Notes: a model not told the origin generated them from the letters alone. A stretch of DNA of 64,000 nt from Clostridia bacterium (GCA_017395105.1 JAFPWD010000045.1:1-64000), one strand, 5' to 3'; counted from the first letter of the stretch, positions 44,456 through 53,219 are shown. Numbers and translations: made by a program.

Positions 44456-45670
44456 ATGAAACGCAGTTTTGTGATCGACATCGGCTCGAGCAAGGTCTCC
44501 TTTCTGGATGCCTCGGCTTCGGGCGGAGCACTCGTTATAAACAGGTTCGAGACCTGCCCCTATGCGGGTTACTCCCTCGGCCGCCTGCCGAACGCAGTCT
44601 CCCTCTCGGAGGCTGTGGACGAGCTGCTTTCAATGGTTTCCCAAAGATTCGAGCTTCGTGCGCGCACCGTTTCTGTCGGCATTCCTGCTCCGTTCATCGA
44701 GAGCTTGTTGACCTTTCACGAGGTAAAAACGCCTTCCGGCAGAGTTACGGAAAACGATCTTGACTACCTGATCGAGTGCGCCGAGGAGGTCGACACACCT
44801 TCGGGCTTCGTGCTTATGCACACAACGCCCTATGAATACGCCGTAAACGGGCTTTGCTGCGGCGGTTCGCCCATTGGGCTGCATTCCACCAAGCTTTCCG
44901 CCGGCTTTTGCCATGCCTTTGCGGATGAGCGCCTCGTTTCGCTCATTTCGGAGGCCGTGGATTCCGCAGGATGGCGCATGGGCTCGCTTATTTCAAGCCC
45001 AATGGCCTGCGCATCATTCACCATTCCGTTCAATGCAAGGCTCAGCGGCGCGGTTTTGATCGACTGCGGCGCATCGCATTGCGACGTTTCCGCCATCAAG
45101 GGAAACGCGGTTCTTCGCACTGAGTCCTTCGGTATAGGCGGAGCGCATTTTGCAAACGATATTGCATACGGCTTCGACCTCTCCCCCGCCGTTGCCGATG
45201 AGCTGAAGCGCGCATACAGCTTCGGTCTCGACTATTCAAGCTCATCCGAGCCCGTGCGGGTTCTGTCCGACCCATCGCTTTTGATAGATCCCGGCGATCT
45301 TCAGCTCATAGTCGAAGCCCGCGCCGATGAATTTGCGGACAGGCTCATCTTTGCGCTCGACTCCTTCAGCGGAGTTATCCCCGCCGGAGCGCCCGTGTAT
45401 CTTGTTGGCGGCGGTCTGTCGGATATGCGCGGCTGCATCGACTTTCTTTCAAAGCGAACCGGCAGAAGCATCATCGCAAACGCCCCTAAAGCGGGAAGGC
45501 TGAGCGGAGTGCGCCATGCGCCCACCCTTTCGCTCGCGCATTTCATGCTGTATGACGGCGATATCGACGAGCGCGGCTACAGCGCTCTTGAGTCGGGAGC
45601 GAATCGCGTTCTCGGCGGTGTAAAAGAGTTTTTCAATATGGGCGCCATCGTCCGAAAGAATAAAGAATAA
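44456..45670 (+). CDS. ftsA: FtsA-like actin-family division protein
   Basis: About 404 aa from the ATG at 44456 (GGAAG eight bases before). FVIDIGSSKVSFLDA is the phosphate-1 loop, an SHS2-like region follows (~85-165, the FtsA-specific 1C domain), and VLIDCGASHCDVSAI and YLVGGGLSDM complete the actin fold. The C-terminus (VKEFFNMGAIVRKNK) could be the membrane-binding helix. It is diverged from Bacillus FtsA, so the call leans on position before ftsZ. Confidence 0.87.
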   Translation: MKRSFVIDIGSSKVSFLDASASGGALVINRFETCPYAGYSLGRLPNAVSLSEAVDELLSMVSQRFELRARTVSVGIPAPFIESLLTFHEVKTPSGRVTENDLDYLIECAEEVDTPSGFVLMHTTPYEYAVNGLCCGGSPIGLHSTKLSAGFCHAFADERLVSLISEAVDSAGWRMGSLISSPMACASFTIPFNARLSGAVLIDCGASHCDVSAIKGNAVLRTESFGIGGAHFANDIAYGFDLSPAVADELKRAYSFGLDYSSSSEPVRVLSDPSLLIDPGDLQLIVEARADEFADRLIFALDSFSGVIPAGAPVYLVGGGLSDMRGCIDFLSKRTGRSIIANAPKAGRLSGVRHAPTLSLAHFMLYDGDIDERGYSALESGANRVLGGVKEFFNMGAIVRKNKE

Positions 45671-45703
45671 TCCATACGAATACTCAAAGGAGGTATTTTA
45701 CCT

Positions 45704-47044
45704 ATGGCATTTGAAATCGAACTTGATAACGACCGCGGCAACGTTGCCCAGCTCAAGGTCGTCGGCGTCGGCGGCGCGGGCGGCAATGCAGTCAACCGAA
45801 TGGTTGACTTCGGCGTTCGCGGCGTGGAATTTATCGCCGTCAACACCGACAAGCAGGCGCTGAATACCTCCAACGCCGACGTGCGCATCCAGATCGGCGA
45901 AAAGGTCACCAAGGGTCTCGGCGCGGGCTCCAAGCCCGAGGTCGGCAAGGCCGCGGCGGAAGAGAGCATCAAGGATATTGAAGAATCGCTTCGCGGCGCG
46001 GATCTCGTTTTCGTTACCGCCGGCATGGGCGGCGGCACCGGCACCGGCGCTGCTCCCATCGTTGCCAAGAAGGCAAAGGATCTCGGCATCCTCACTGTCG
46101 GCGTTGTGACCAAGCCCTTCAATTTTGAAGGCCGTCCCCGCATGAAGAATGCGATCGACGGTATCCGCGAGCTTCGCGATGTTGTGGACACCCTTATCGT
46201 TATCCCCAACCAGAGGCTGCTTGCCATCGTTGGCAAGGCTCCCGTTGAAGAAGCGCTGCGCACTGCGGACGACGTGCTCCGTCAGGGCGTTCAGGGCATA
46301 AGCGACATCATCACCAACCCCACCATGATAAACAGCGACTTTGCGGACGTTCGCACAATCCTTGCCGAAAAGGGCATGGCGCACATGGGCATCGGAACCG
46401 CCAAGGGCGACGATCGCTGCGCCGAAGCCGCGCGTCAGGCGGTTGCAAGCCCCCTGCTTGAGACCACCATCGATGGCGCGAAGGGCGTTCTTATCAACAT
46501 CGTCGGCGACAGCTCCCTCAGCATGCTCGAGATCGACGAAGCGGTTTCCCTCGTTCAGGATGCCGCCGATCCCGATGCAAGCATCATCTTCTCGATGGGC
46601 ACCGATGAAAGTCTCAGCGACACCGTGCGCGTTACCGTTATCGCAACGGGCTTTGAGTGGCCCGATGAGTTCAACGAGGTTGGCCACCACGTCAACAATC
46701 GCGTTTCCGGCATGATCCGCGGCGGCGAGACCGTTCGCCGTGAAGAGCGCAGCGGCCTCGGCATGCGTTCCGAGAATCCCGCACACTCAAGGGGAATTCG
46801 CGGAAACGAGTATCAGCACGAGCCTGAGCGCCCCGTTAGGCAGGAGAGAGCCGACAGATTCGAGAACGATTCCGCATACTTCTCCCCCATCGGCGGAAGG
46901 CGCGAGGAAGGCTCCTCCATTCAGAACAGGCGCACCATCAGCGACGATCGCCGCACCCTCGGCGATGACAGGCGCGAACAGAACGATCGCGGCGGCCTTG
47001 AGATCCCCGCTTTCCTGCGCAGGAATAAGAACAACAGAAACTGA
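45704..47044 (+). CDS. ftsZ: Cell division GTPase FtsZ
   Basis: 446 aa. GTP-binding GGGTGTGA at 109-116, [15 protein letters not shown] at the N-terminus, and the T7 loop with [12 protein letters not shown] ~100-residue Arg/Glu-rich linker leads to the conserved tail EIPAFLRR, which binds FtsA and SepF. A near-perfect AAAGGAGGT ribosome binding site precedes it. Last gene of the cluster. Confidence 0.98.
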   Translation: MAFEIELDNDRGNVAQLKVVGVGGAGGNAVNRMVDFGVRGVEFIAVNTDKQALNTSNADVRIQIGEKVTKGLGAGSKPEVGKAAAEESIKDIEESLRGADLVFVTAGMGGGTGTGAAPIVAKKAKDLGILTVGVVTKPFNFEGRPRMKNAIDGIRELRDVVDTLIVIPNQRLLAIVGKAPVEEALRTADDVLRQGVQGISDIITNPTMINSDFADVRTILAEKGMAHMGIGTAKGDDRCAEAARQAVASPLLETTIDGAKGVLINIVGDSSLSMLEIDEAVSLVQDAADPDASIIFSMGTDESLSDTVRVTVIATGFEWPDEFNEVGHHVNNRVSGMIRGGETVRREERSGLGMRSENPAHSRGIRGNEYQHEPERPVRQERADRFENDSAYFSPIGGRREEGSSIQNRRTISDDRRTLGDDRREQNDRGGLEIPAFLRRNKNNRN

Positions 47045-47060
47045 GCCGAGCAAGGCTGTA

Positions 47061-47086
47061 CGGAGCGGCAAAGCCGCTCCGTTTTG
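47061..47086 (+). terminator. Terminator after ftsZ
   Basis: CGGAGCGGC (47061-47069) and GCCGCTCCG (47073-47081) form a perfect 9-bp stem with an AAA loop, followed by TTTTGATAAT. Confidence 0.8.
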
Positions 47087-47104
47087 ATAATAAAGCTGAA
47101 AACC

Positions 47105-47809
47105 ATGCCCGAATTCATACATGATAACCAGTCCATATTTTACGAGCTTGTGAATCCAAGCCGGTTCTCCGAGCGCACCCCCATTCTCATGCTGCACGGC
47201 AACGGCGAGGATATGGAAATATTCAATGACGTGCTGCTTCTGCTGCTGCAAGCCAAAAGCTTCGTGCTTATGGACTCAAGGCTTCACGGGCAGTCGCACC
47301 CGCTTGAAAACGGCAGCAGGCGCTTGAGCTATGAGGCCATTGCATCGGATGCACTTGCGCTCATGGAGCATCTTGGCATAGGCGAATACGACGTTATCGG
47401 CTATTCCGACGGCGGTATAGCGGCGCTTATGATGGCGATGCGCTCAAAGAGCATCCGCAGGATCATGACCATCGGCGCGAACACCGACCCGAGCGGGCTT
47501 ACGCCCCGTTCGCGGCGCGAGATGTCCGCCGCGCATAAGACTGCGCTTGCAGAGGGCGACGAGCACGCGGCGGAGCTTATGCGCCTTATGCTCGAGGAGC
47601 CCCATATCACCGATGCGCAGCTTGCCTCAATCATCTGCGAAGCAACGATCGTTCTCGGCAGCCGCGACAGGTTTATATCAAAGAAGCACTCCGAGCGCAT
47701 AGCCGCGCTCATCCCCCGCGCTTCGCATATCATCATCGAGGGTGCGGGGCACGGCATACCAACCTCCAACGCAAAGGAGCTTGCCGAGCTGATCCGAACC
47801 GTTCTTTAA
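47105..47809 (+). CDS. Alpha/beta hydrolase
   Basis: About 234 aa from the ATG at 47105; the frame can be opened by a TTG at 47084, but that lies in the ftsZ terminator tail. LMLHGNGEDMEIF (oxyanion loop), the nucleophile elbow in GYSDGGIAALMMA (Ser), a GSRDRFI acid loop and the catalytic His in EGAGHGIP are all present. The substrate is unknown. The ribosome binding site is weak. Confidence 0.88.
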   Translation: MPEFIHDNQSIFYELVNPSRFSERTPILMLHGNGEDMEIFNDVLLLLLQAKSFVLMDSRLHGQSHPLENGSRRLSYEAIASDALALMEHLGIGEYDVIGYSDGGIAALMMAMRSKSIRRIMTIGANTDPSGLTPRSRREMSAAHKTALAEGDEHAAELMRLMLEEPHITDAQLASIICEATIVLGSRDRFISKKHSERIAALIPRASHIIIEGAGHGIPTSNAKELAELIRTVL

Positions 47810-47855
47810 ATGCACTCGGTATCTTTACTCTTTTTGCGAAATTTTGCCCCAAATG

Positions 47856-47982
47856 CTCAACCGTTGCCTACCCCCATGCGTTATATAGTCAGAAGAGGAG
47901 CAATGAGGAGCTTCCGATTCATGTATTTCCTTCCTGTTTACTGTTGACAAGAGGCCGCCCGCGGGCGGTCTTTTGTCGTATT
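47856..47982 (+). repeat. 127-bp repeat element, copy 1
   Basis: Begins CTCAACC, contains a ~75-bp core identical to copies 2 and 4, and ends in a stem at 47946-47977 and CGTATT. The stem differs from copy 2 by two C-to-T changes that become G-U pairs in plus-strand RNA. The rest of the 392-base gap between the hydrolase and the next gene is copy 2 and unremarkable A/T-rich sequence. Confidence 0.9.
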
Positions 47983-48055
47983 AGAGCATTGAAACAGAAG
48001 ATTGCGGTCTGTTATCTCATATTCGGGAAGAATTTATAAAAATTTTATCAAAAGC

Positions 48056-48180
48056 CTCAACCAAGAGCAACCCTTCCCCGTTATATTGTCAGAAGAGGAG
48101 CAATGAGGAGCTTCCGATTCATGTATTTCCTTCCTGTTTACTGTTGACAAGAGGCCGCCCGCGGGCGGCCTCTTGTCGTT
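48056..48180 (+). repeat. 125-bp repeat element, copy 2, with perfect 32-bp palindrome
   Basis: Same layout as copy 1. Bases 48146-48177 are a perfect palindrome with 16-bp arms (GACAAGAGGCCGCCCG and its complement). The core holds short open frames on both strands: 14 codons rightward (MRSFRFMYFLPVYC) and 13 leftward (MNRKLLIAPLLTI) behind AGGAAGG. It lies just past the 3' end of the membrane protein gene that stops at 48202. Confidence 0.9.
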
Positions 48181-48201
48181 AAAAAACTCTGTGATTTTCG
48201 A

Positions 48202-49581
48202 TTATTGGAACTTGTGGATATCTCCGCTCTCTGTTCTTTCGCAGTTTTTCGCATCCTCCTCATAGATTCGCTCTATGCGGCGGCGCTTTCTTGCATCAAT
48301 AATTCCGTATGCAAGCGCCATCGAGCCGAGGTATACGCCCCAAAGCAGCGGGTAGAGTACGCGGCCGAGATCCTCGGCAAAGGCTATCAAAAAGTAAATC
48401 GGGAAAAACGAAAATCCCATGCCAAGCACCCATAATAGGGAGTGCAGCGTTGCATTCATGGCAAATATCTTTCCCTGTATCGGTTTATCATTTTTCATTA
48501 TCTCCGCCTTTTCCGCGGCGCGTGCCGCAATGCGCTCTTTGCGTTCTTTCATTCTTTTTAGCACCGGATGGAAATAGTAGAATTCGTCGCCGAGCTGCTC
48601 CTTCTCCCTGCGCAGTATAGAGGGCAAGCGAACAGCGATATTTACGCCAAACAGAAACAGCAGATACCCGCATACCGCAACGATGAACAGCGGCCCCTCG
48701 ATGCAGAAAATAAGCGGAACCATGACCACTATACCTATTGCCATCGGAATTGCGATCAAAACCGCTATCAAAACGGGCAATACTGCCTTTATTTTGCCCA
48801 GCTTAACTGTGCCGTAGCCGGTGTAGACAAAGAACGCTTTGCGCTCAGCCTTTGGCATGATCGCCTTTTCCGCAATGCGCAGCGCCCTTTGCTCCCTGCG
48901 ATCCTTAAGCATTTTAAGCCTCGGATGGGAGCTGTAAAACATTTCATCGCCGAAGATAAACCTTTCTTTGCGCCAGACTTCCGGCAGACAGATCGCAATG
49001 TAGCTGCACACGAGCAAAGCGAAAAATGCCGCCCACAGAATCGTGAACCACCAACCGAGCTTTTGCGCATTGATCGTTATCAGGGTTGGGATGATTCCCA
49101 CGGCGACCGTTGCAAACCCCAATTCCAACGTGATCAGAACGGGTCTTTTGACCTTCATCTTGCGCATTTTTACAACGCCATAGCCGGTGTTGACAAAGAA
49201 CGCTTTGCGCTCAGACTTCGGTACATAGTCCCAATCCGGCGAAATGCCGAAAGCGGAGAGGAAGGCCGCCTTGCGCTCCTCAAATCGGTTCAGACTTGGG
49301 TACAGCTCCGCAAGCGCCTTTTTGCCTATCTCGCGCTTTAGCTTTGATGCCTGCGAGTTCAACACGATAAATGCGTATGCCGTGCAAACGGAAACGACGT
49401 AGAGCAGTGAAAGCAGAATGAACGGCAGCCCCTGCAGGCTATGCGCATTCATAAAGAGCAGAACCGGCGGGAAGCCGAGAAGCAAGATGGAAAAACCGAG
49501 CATCAGCGCCGATACGGTCGGATGCTGCGCGCCGATTTTTCCGCTTTTCACGGGGTAGGTGTTCGCCATGGCTTTCGTCAT
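48202..49581 (-). CDS. Membrane protein with repeated transmembrane modules
   Basis: 459 aa, no known family. About three modules, each with a pair of hydrophobic segments followed by a charged helix. Modules 1-2 and 2-3 are joined by near-identical linkers (SERKAFFVNTGYGVVK at ~120 and AERKAFFVYTGYGTVK at ~243), and two share GDE(M)FY..HPRLK(M)LKDR. The repeats point to internal duplication. It has its own promoter, and could be a sensor or scaffold, but there is no direct evidence. Confidence 0.75.
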   Translation of the reverse strand: MTKAMANTYPVKSGKIGAQHPTVSALMLGFSILLLGFPPVLLFMNAHSLQGLPFILLSLLYVVSVCTAYAFIVLNSQASKLKREIGKKALAELYPSLNRFEERKAAFLSAFGISPDWDYVPKSERKAFFVNTGYGVVKMRKMKVKRPVLITLELGFATVAVGIIPTLITINAQKLGWWFTILWAAFFALLVCSYIAICLPEVWRKERFIFGDEMFYSSHPRLKMLKDRREQRALRIAEKAIMPKAERKAFFVYTGYGTVKLGKIKAVLPVLIAVLIAIPMAIGIVVMVPLIFCIEGPLFIVAVCGYLLFLFGVNIAVRLPSILRREKEQLGDEFYYFHPVLKRMKERKERIAARAAEKAEIMKNDKPIQGKIFAMNATLHSLLWVLGMGFSFFPIYFLIAFAEDLGRVLYPLLWGVYLGSMALAYGIIDARKRRRIERIYEEDAKNCERTESGDIHKFQ

Positions 49582-49629
49582 AATACCACCTTTCTGCGCA
49601 GTCGATGCCGCGACCTGTTCGGTTTATTG

Positions 49630-49658
49630 ATTATATCATATCATATTTTATCGGTCAA
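49630..49658 (-). promoter_or_regulatory. Promoter of the repeated-module membrane protein
   Basis: Read leftward, TTGACC (49653-49658) and TATAAT (49630-49635) are 17 bases apart, about 50 bases before the ATG at 49581. Confidence 0.85.
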
Positions 49659-49669
49659 TACTTTTCTTT

Positions 49670-49705
49670 CATGTATTCCCTTCCTGTTTACTGTTGAGAC
49701 CGCCC
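49670..49705 (+). repeat. Partial repeat element, copy 3
   Basis: CATGTATTCCCTTCCTGTTTACTGTTGA is shared with the middle of copies 1, 2 and 4 with one base change, followed by GACCGCCC, a remnant of the palindrome. It lies between the divergent promoters of the membrane protein and the TIR-like gene. Confidence 0.8.
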
Positions 49706-49770
49706 GAGTCCAGTCTACTGAACTGTAGAAGAAGCTTTTCGCCACGAGGACTTTGTTTTCATATGCGCAT

Positions 49771-49799
49771 TTACAAGTCAAGCAATTTTTGTTATAATA
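49771..49799 (+). promoter_or_regulatory. Promoter of the TIR-like gene
   Basis: TTTACA (49771-49776) and TATAAT (49794-49799) are 17 bases apart, and TGT before the -10 makes it an extended promoter. It is close to consensus, so unless repressed the gene should be well expressed. Confidence 0.85.
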
Positions 49800-49803
49800 T
49801 AAG

Positions 49804-49822
49804 CAGGTCGTTTGTCGACCTG
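49804..49822 (+). promoter_or_regulatory. Palindrome at the transcription start of the TIR-like gene
   Basis: CAGGTCG (49804-49810) and CGACCTG (49816-49822) form a perfect 7-bp inverted repeat around TTTGT. It covers the predicted start site (~49806), where a repressor would block initiation; it could instead fold as a 5' hairpin in the mRNA. Confidence 0.55.
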
Positions 49823-49853
49823 TTATATTTTCGCATCCCATAGGAGTTTTTTG

Positions 49854-51347
49854 ATGATTAGACCTATATCAATTGCCATTGTATATGGAGGAAGTCGCGC
49901 AGTCCAATATGCCGAAGCCATGAAGTCTCTTATTCTTTCAAGGTGCTCAGAGCTTCCTGTGATTCCATTATTAGTGAACTCTACAACCAGGAATGGTTCT
50001 GTTTGGACCATAATAGAAGAAACATTCAAAGATAGTGACTATGCTTTTATCCTTCTTTCGGAAGTTTATAAAGCTTATACGGAAGAAGATAGATTTAACA
50101 CGCTTTCAATGAGCACTCCGAACCTTATGCTTGAATTCGGATATCTTATTCATAAACTTGGAAAAACCAATATCAAGGTCGTGATGGATTTTGACTATAA
50201 CAAAATAAAAAGCGGATCATTCGTATTCCCGTCCGACTTGCATGGGGATTTCAGGCATTCTTTACCCGAACTCAGAGATGCAGAGGATACGGATACGATG
50301 CAACGTATCCTATCTGGCGTTCTTGACGAAGATTTAAGAAGTTTAAAAAAATTCCATAGTTTGTCTAATATTAATGATATTATGCATCAGAAGGTTGGAA
50401 TGAATGCGATCTTCAAGCATGAGTCAATGGCCGATTACTCTCTCGAAAAGCAATACTCGCACATATTTAGTGTTTGGTCTTCTGAGCTTAACGAATTCTC
50501 CCAAATGCTGACCATTAACTCTAAAGTTAGAAACTACTATGTACTTTCTTTTGTATATAGTAGAGTCTTGTTTTTTGCTGCTTTGCACGAAATTAACATA
50601 GGAAGTATTGATGTTGGCAGATTAAAAGTTTCTGAAGAACAGTTTGCTGGCATCACGAATATGCCTGAAGCAACATCTTACAATGCAATTATTGACTATA
50701 TCGTCGGCAGTTCAAACCCCAACAATAATGCAGTATTCTTTACAAATATTGCGACTAGGCTCAAGACAAGCACTGATATGAGTTTGGGGCTGCCAGATAT
50801 TATTATAAAGAACTACTTGGGGCTTTGCTACCTGAATGCATCGTTAAGGAGTTCAAACAGAACGCCGCAGGCAGTCGAAATGTGCAATAAAGCATATGAA
50901 CTATTTGACGAGGTTATCATGCTTGCTGCAAGAGTGTTTGAAGGCACTATTACTGAAACTATTATTCGCTCGTATGCTTATTTTAATAGAGCTAGAGCCG
51001 GAAGCTTCCTTGGCAACAGTATTGAAGCCTGGACAAACGATTATAACAATGCCGAAACATACAGGCAACAGCTATCGTCTAACAGTGAGTTTCCGCTGTT
51101 TTTGCAAGACTACTACAAGAGAGAAACATATCATTGTATTAATGGCATGATTCATTCTACAATGAACTGGTACGAATACAAAGGATGTACCCCTCCGAAC
51201 GAAACTGTTGTTTATTTCAAAAAGCGCGAGGAGGATATACTGGATGAGCTTAAGCAATACGAACAAACCGTTGTTGCAGGACAATCGTTTTTTATTAAAG
51301 TGAAGGATAATGCGACCAACAATATTGCTAAGCTTCTGACTATATGA
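49854..51347 (+). CDS. TIR-like domain protein with large helical C-terminal region
   Basis: 497 aa from the ATG at 49854 (AGGAG seven bases upstream). Residues 1-~140 match the TIR-like nucleotide-binding family seen in CBASS and Pycsar effectors (PF10137): IAIVYGGSR start, ..IIEETFKDSDYAFILLS, then STPNLMLEFGYLIHKLGK with the conserved Glu (E94), and VFPSDLHGDF. Such TIR domains cleave NAD+ in anti-phage defence. Residues ~140-497 are alpha-helical and unrecognised, possibly TPR-like or a sensor. The gene is clearly more A/T-rich than its surroundings, a sign of transfer. No cyclase or other defence gene adjoins. Confidence 0.82.
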   Translation: MIRPISIAIVYGGSRAVQYAEAMKSLILSRCSELPVIPLLVNSTTRNGSVWTIIEETFKDSDYAFILLSEVYKAYTEEDRFNTLSMSTPNLMLEFGYLIHKLGKTNIKVVMDFDYNKIKSGSFVFPSDLHGDFRHSLPELRDAEDTDTMQRILSGVLDEDLRSLKKFHSLSNINDIMHQKVGMNAIFKHESMADYSLEKQYSHIFSVWSSELNEFSQMLTINSKVRNYYVLSFVYSRVLFFAALHEINIGSIDVGRLKVSEEQFAGITNMPEATSYNAIIDYIVGSSNPNNNAVFFTNIATRLKTSTDMSLGLPDIIIKNYLGLCYLNASLRSSNRTPQAVEMCNKAYELFDEVIMLAARVFEGTITETIIRSYAYFNRARAGSFLGNSIEAWTNDYNNAETYRQQLSSNSEFPLFLQDYYKRETYHCINGMIHSTMNWYEYKGCTPPNETVVYFKKREEDILDELKQYEQTVVAGQSFFIKVKDNATNNIAKLLTI

Positions 51348-51405
51348 TTCATACTTTGCACTCTAATTACGGCTTCGCGCCACAAACCCCATTTTTCTTC
51401 ACTCT

Positions 51406-51431
51406 AAGAGGCCGCTCGCGGGCGGCCTCTT
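51406..51431 (+). terminator. Repeat-type stem-loop between convergent genes
   Basis: AAGAGGCCGC (51406-51415) pairs with GCGGCCTCTT (51422-51431). It is the same palindrome as in the repeat elements, followed by GTCGTATT, but the rest of the element is absent. It stands where a terminator for the TIR-like gene and the leftward gene would be expected. Confidence 0.65.
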
Positions 51432-51470
51432 GTCGTATTCAATGATTTTCTGTTTTTAAGCGCATTTATT

Positions 51471-51653
51471 CAGCGAACCTTGAGCCCGCTCTCCATCTCG
51501 CTCATGGTGGTGAGCGGGGAAAGATGCTCGTCGCCCGCGTCGCTTGCGCAGAGGATCATGCCATGGCTCTCGATGCCCGCCATCACCTTGGGCGCAAGGT
51601 TTGCGACCACGACGACGGTTTTGCCGATCAGATCGTCCGTTCCGAAACGGCTC
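51471..51653 (-). pseudogene. Duplicated 3' end of metG (fragment)
   Basis: Matches 53214-53396 (the end of metG) with only about ten differences, mostly synonymous, and encodes the last ~60 residues including PKVMAGIESHGMILCASDAG and MESGLKVR plus the stop. Homology continues ~45 bases past the stop. It ends abruptly at TTCCGAAA. The 330-base gap between the two flanking genes holds nothing else apart from the stem-loop at 51406. Confidence 0.88.
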
Positions 51654-51677
51654 TAAATTGGTGCATGAGTTTTCTCG

Positions 51678-53027
51678 TTACACCACGCCGCCCTTTTTAA
51701 GCTTTTTCATATTCGCATCGCGCACCTTTTTGAGTGCCTGCATACAGATTTCAAAGCCCTGCTCACGGTAGGTGTCGGGCAGTTCCGGCAGCATCTGCTT
51801 TTCGATGCTCTTATCCCTTTTGAGGCAGAAGCTTGTGCCGCAGCTTCCCGAGCTTATCAGATTTGCGGCTTTTGAAGCGCCCTCAGCGTCGTTATCGAGA
51901 ATCGCTTCAACAAGCATTCGATAGGTAAAGCTATAACTGAGAATGCCGTTCTTAAAATGCATTTCGTAGCTCGGAGTGCTCTTGGTAAACTCGCACAGCG
52001 ATGCTGTATCGGTTACCCGTTCGAGTATGGGCAGAATCAGATACTCCATATATGCGAACGCCTTTTCCGGGCTGTTCAGCGGATCAAAGGTCATTACTCC
52101 ATCGATTGTTGGCAATCGCGGGTTGAACTCCATCAGACGCGGAAACTCAAACTTTGCGTTTATCCAATACGCGGGCCAATCGTGCATCGGGAAATACTTA
52201 TCCGACAGCACGAGTGGACAGCAGAGCGTCTGAACACCGAAGAACAGTTCGATTTCGTAGTCGTATCTGACCGTGAATACTATGCTTGCAATAAGCTCCT
52301 TCCCCTCCTCTCCGAACACCTTATGCCAGCGAAGCGACGAGCCTCCGAAGCGCTTATAGCCGAGCGAGGTGAGCCTTTCCGAGAAACATTCGTCAAGATA
52401 CGCGCCGAGCCTTTCCGAAAGTGAGCGCGGTATCGGGTTTGCCTCGAATTCGGCTTGCGGCATTATCCAAAATGTCATCTCAAACAGACCCTCCTCGACA
52501 GGGTCGTATGCCGAAATCATCCCCCACGGCATTTCTACGATATCCGCAAGCCGATTCAGACCGTCTGCGGCGGAAGCATATTCGCCCGAAAACAGCTCTT
52601 CAAACTGCTTTTCGCTGCATTTCCACTTCTTTTTGCAGGCTGCAAGCCATGCTGCGGCATCAACGCACGCAGGCTCCGAGCCGTTCTTCGGCGTGTTTAT
52701 GCGCCCCTCGGCATCGCGTCCGTTCACTCCGTCGATAATGCGGCAGACGGCATGATCGCCATCGCAGCGGATATCCAATGCAGGCGCCTTGAATTCGCGC
52801 GAAAGGGCGCGGATAAAGGTTTCTGCTATACCATCGTCCGTTTCAATAAGCGGCGAAGTCAGCCCGAACCACTCGCTGTTTTCCGGATGCAGAACGATGC
52901 CTACGGGCACGCCCTTGCCCTCCACGCTCTTGGTATAGCCGATATCCTTTGCGGCTTTTTCGATCCATGATTCATAGATTATAGAATTCTTGCCTCTTAT
53001 AAAGGTTTTTCTGAAGTTCTCGCCCAT
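51678..53027 (-). CDS. Hypothetical protein, 449 aa
   Basis: The frame is open to 53156, but the first 43 codons there come from the repeat element; the ATG at 53027 has GGAG seven bases upstream. The protein is soluble, with several Cys and Trp residues and no recognised domain. The second half (LTSLGYKRFGGSSLRWHKVFG, then beta-strand-like FTVRYDYEIELFFG) looks like a small alpha/beta domain of the sort found in uncharacterised DUF proteins. It lies between metG and the duplicated metG end, which suggests it arrived by a rearrangement at this site. Confidence 0.7.
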   Translation of the reverse strand: MGENFRKTFIRGKNSIIYESWIEKAAKDIGYTKSVEGKGVPVGIVLHPENSEWFGLTSPLIETDDGIAETFIRALSREFKAPALDIRCDGDHAVCRIIDGVNGRDAEGRINTPKNGSEPACVDAAAWLAACKKKWKCSEKQFEELFSGEYASAADGLNRLADIVEMPWGMISAYDPVEEGLFEMTFWIMPQAEFEANPIPRSLSERLGAYLDECFSERLTSLGYKRFGGSSLRWHKVFGEEGKELIASIVFTVRYDYEIELFFGVQTLCCPLVLSDKYFPMHDWPAYWINAKFEFPRLMEFNPRLPTIDGVMTFDPLNSPEKAFAYMEYLILPILERVTDTASLCEFTKSTPSYEMHFKNGILSYSFTYRMLVEAILDNDAEGASKAANLISSGSCGTSFCLKRDKSIEKQMLPELPDTYREQGFEICMQALKKVRDANMKKLKKGGVV

Positions 53028-53061
53028 GTTCGCACTCCGCCATTTCATTTTATCGAAAAAG

Positions 53062-53188
53062 CTCAACCGTTCCCATTCCAACTTCGTTATATTTTCAGAA
53101 GAGGAGCAATGAGGAGCTTCCGATTCATGTATTTCCTTCCTGTTTACTGTTGGCAAGAGGATGCAGAAGGGCGTCCTCTTGCCGTATT
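53062..53188 (+). repeat. 127-bp repeat element, copy 4
   Basis: Same CTCAACC start, core and CGTATT end as copies 1 and 2. The stem (53152-53183) has changed to GGCAAGAGGA ... TCCTCTTGCC: the second pair is G-C instead of A-T, a compensatory double change. TGA of the rightward mini-frame has become TGG, which opens it, while the leftward frame (MNRKLLIAPLLKI) keeps its stop. It lies just past the metG stop codon. Confidence 0.9.
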
Positions 53189-53219
53189 CATCGTTTTTTC
53201 TGTTTTAAATCACATTTAT

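Noticed and set aside
45698..46786. 362-codon minus-strand open frame
   Set aside because: Antisense to ftsZ.
49641..49841. 66-codon minus-strand frame between the membrane protein and TIR-like genes
   Set aside because: It spans the TIR-like promoter, its palindrome and repeat copy 3, and has no initiation signal.
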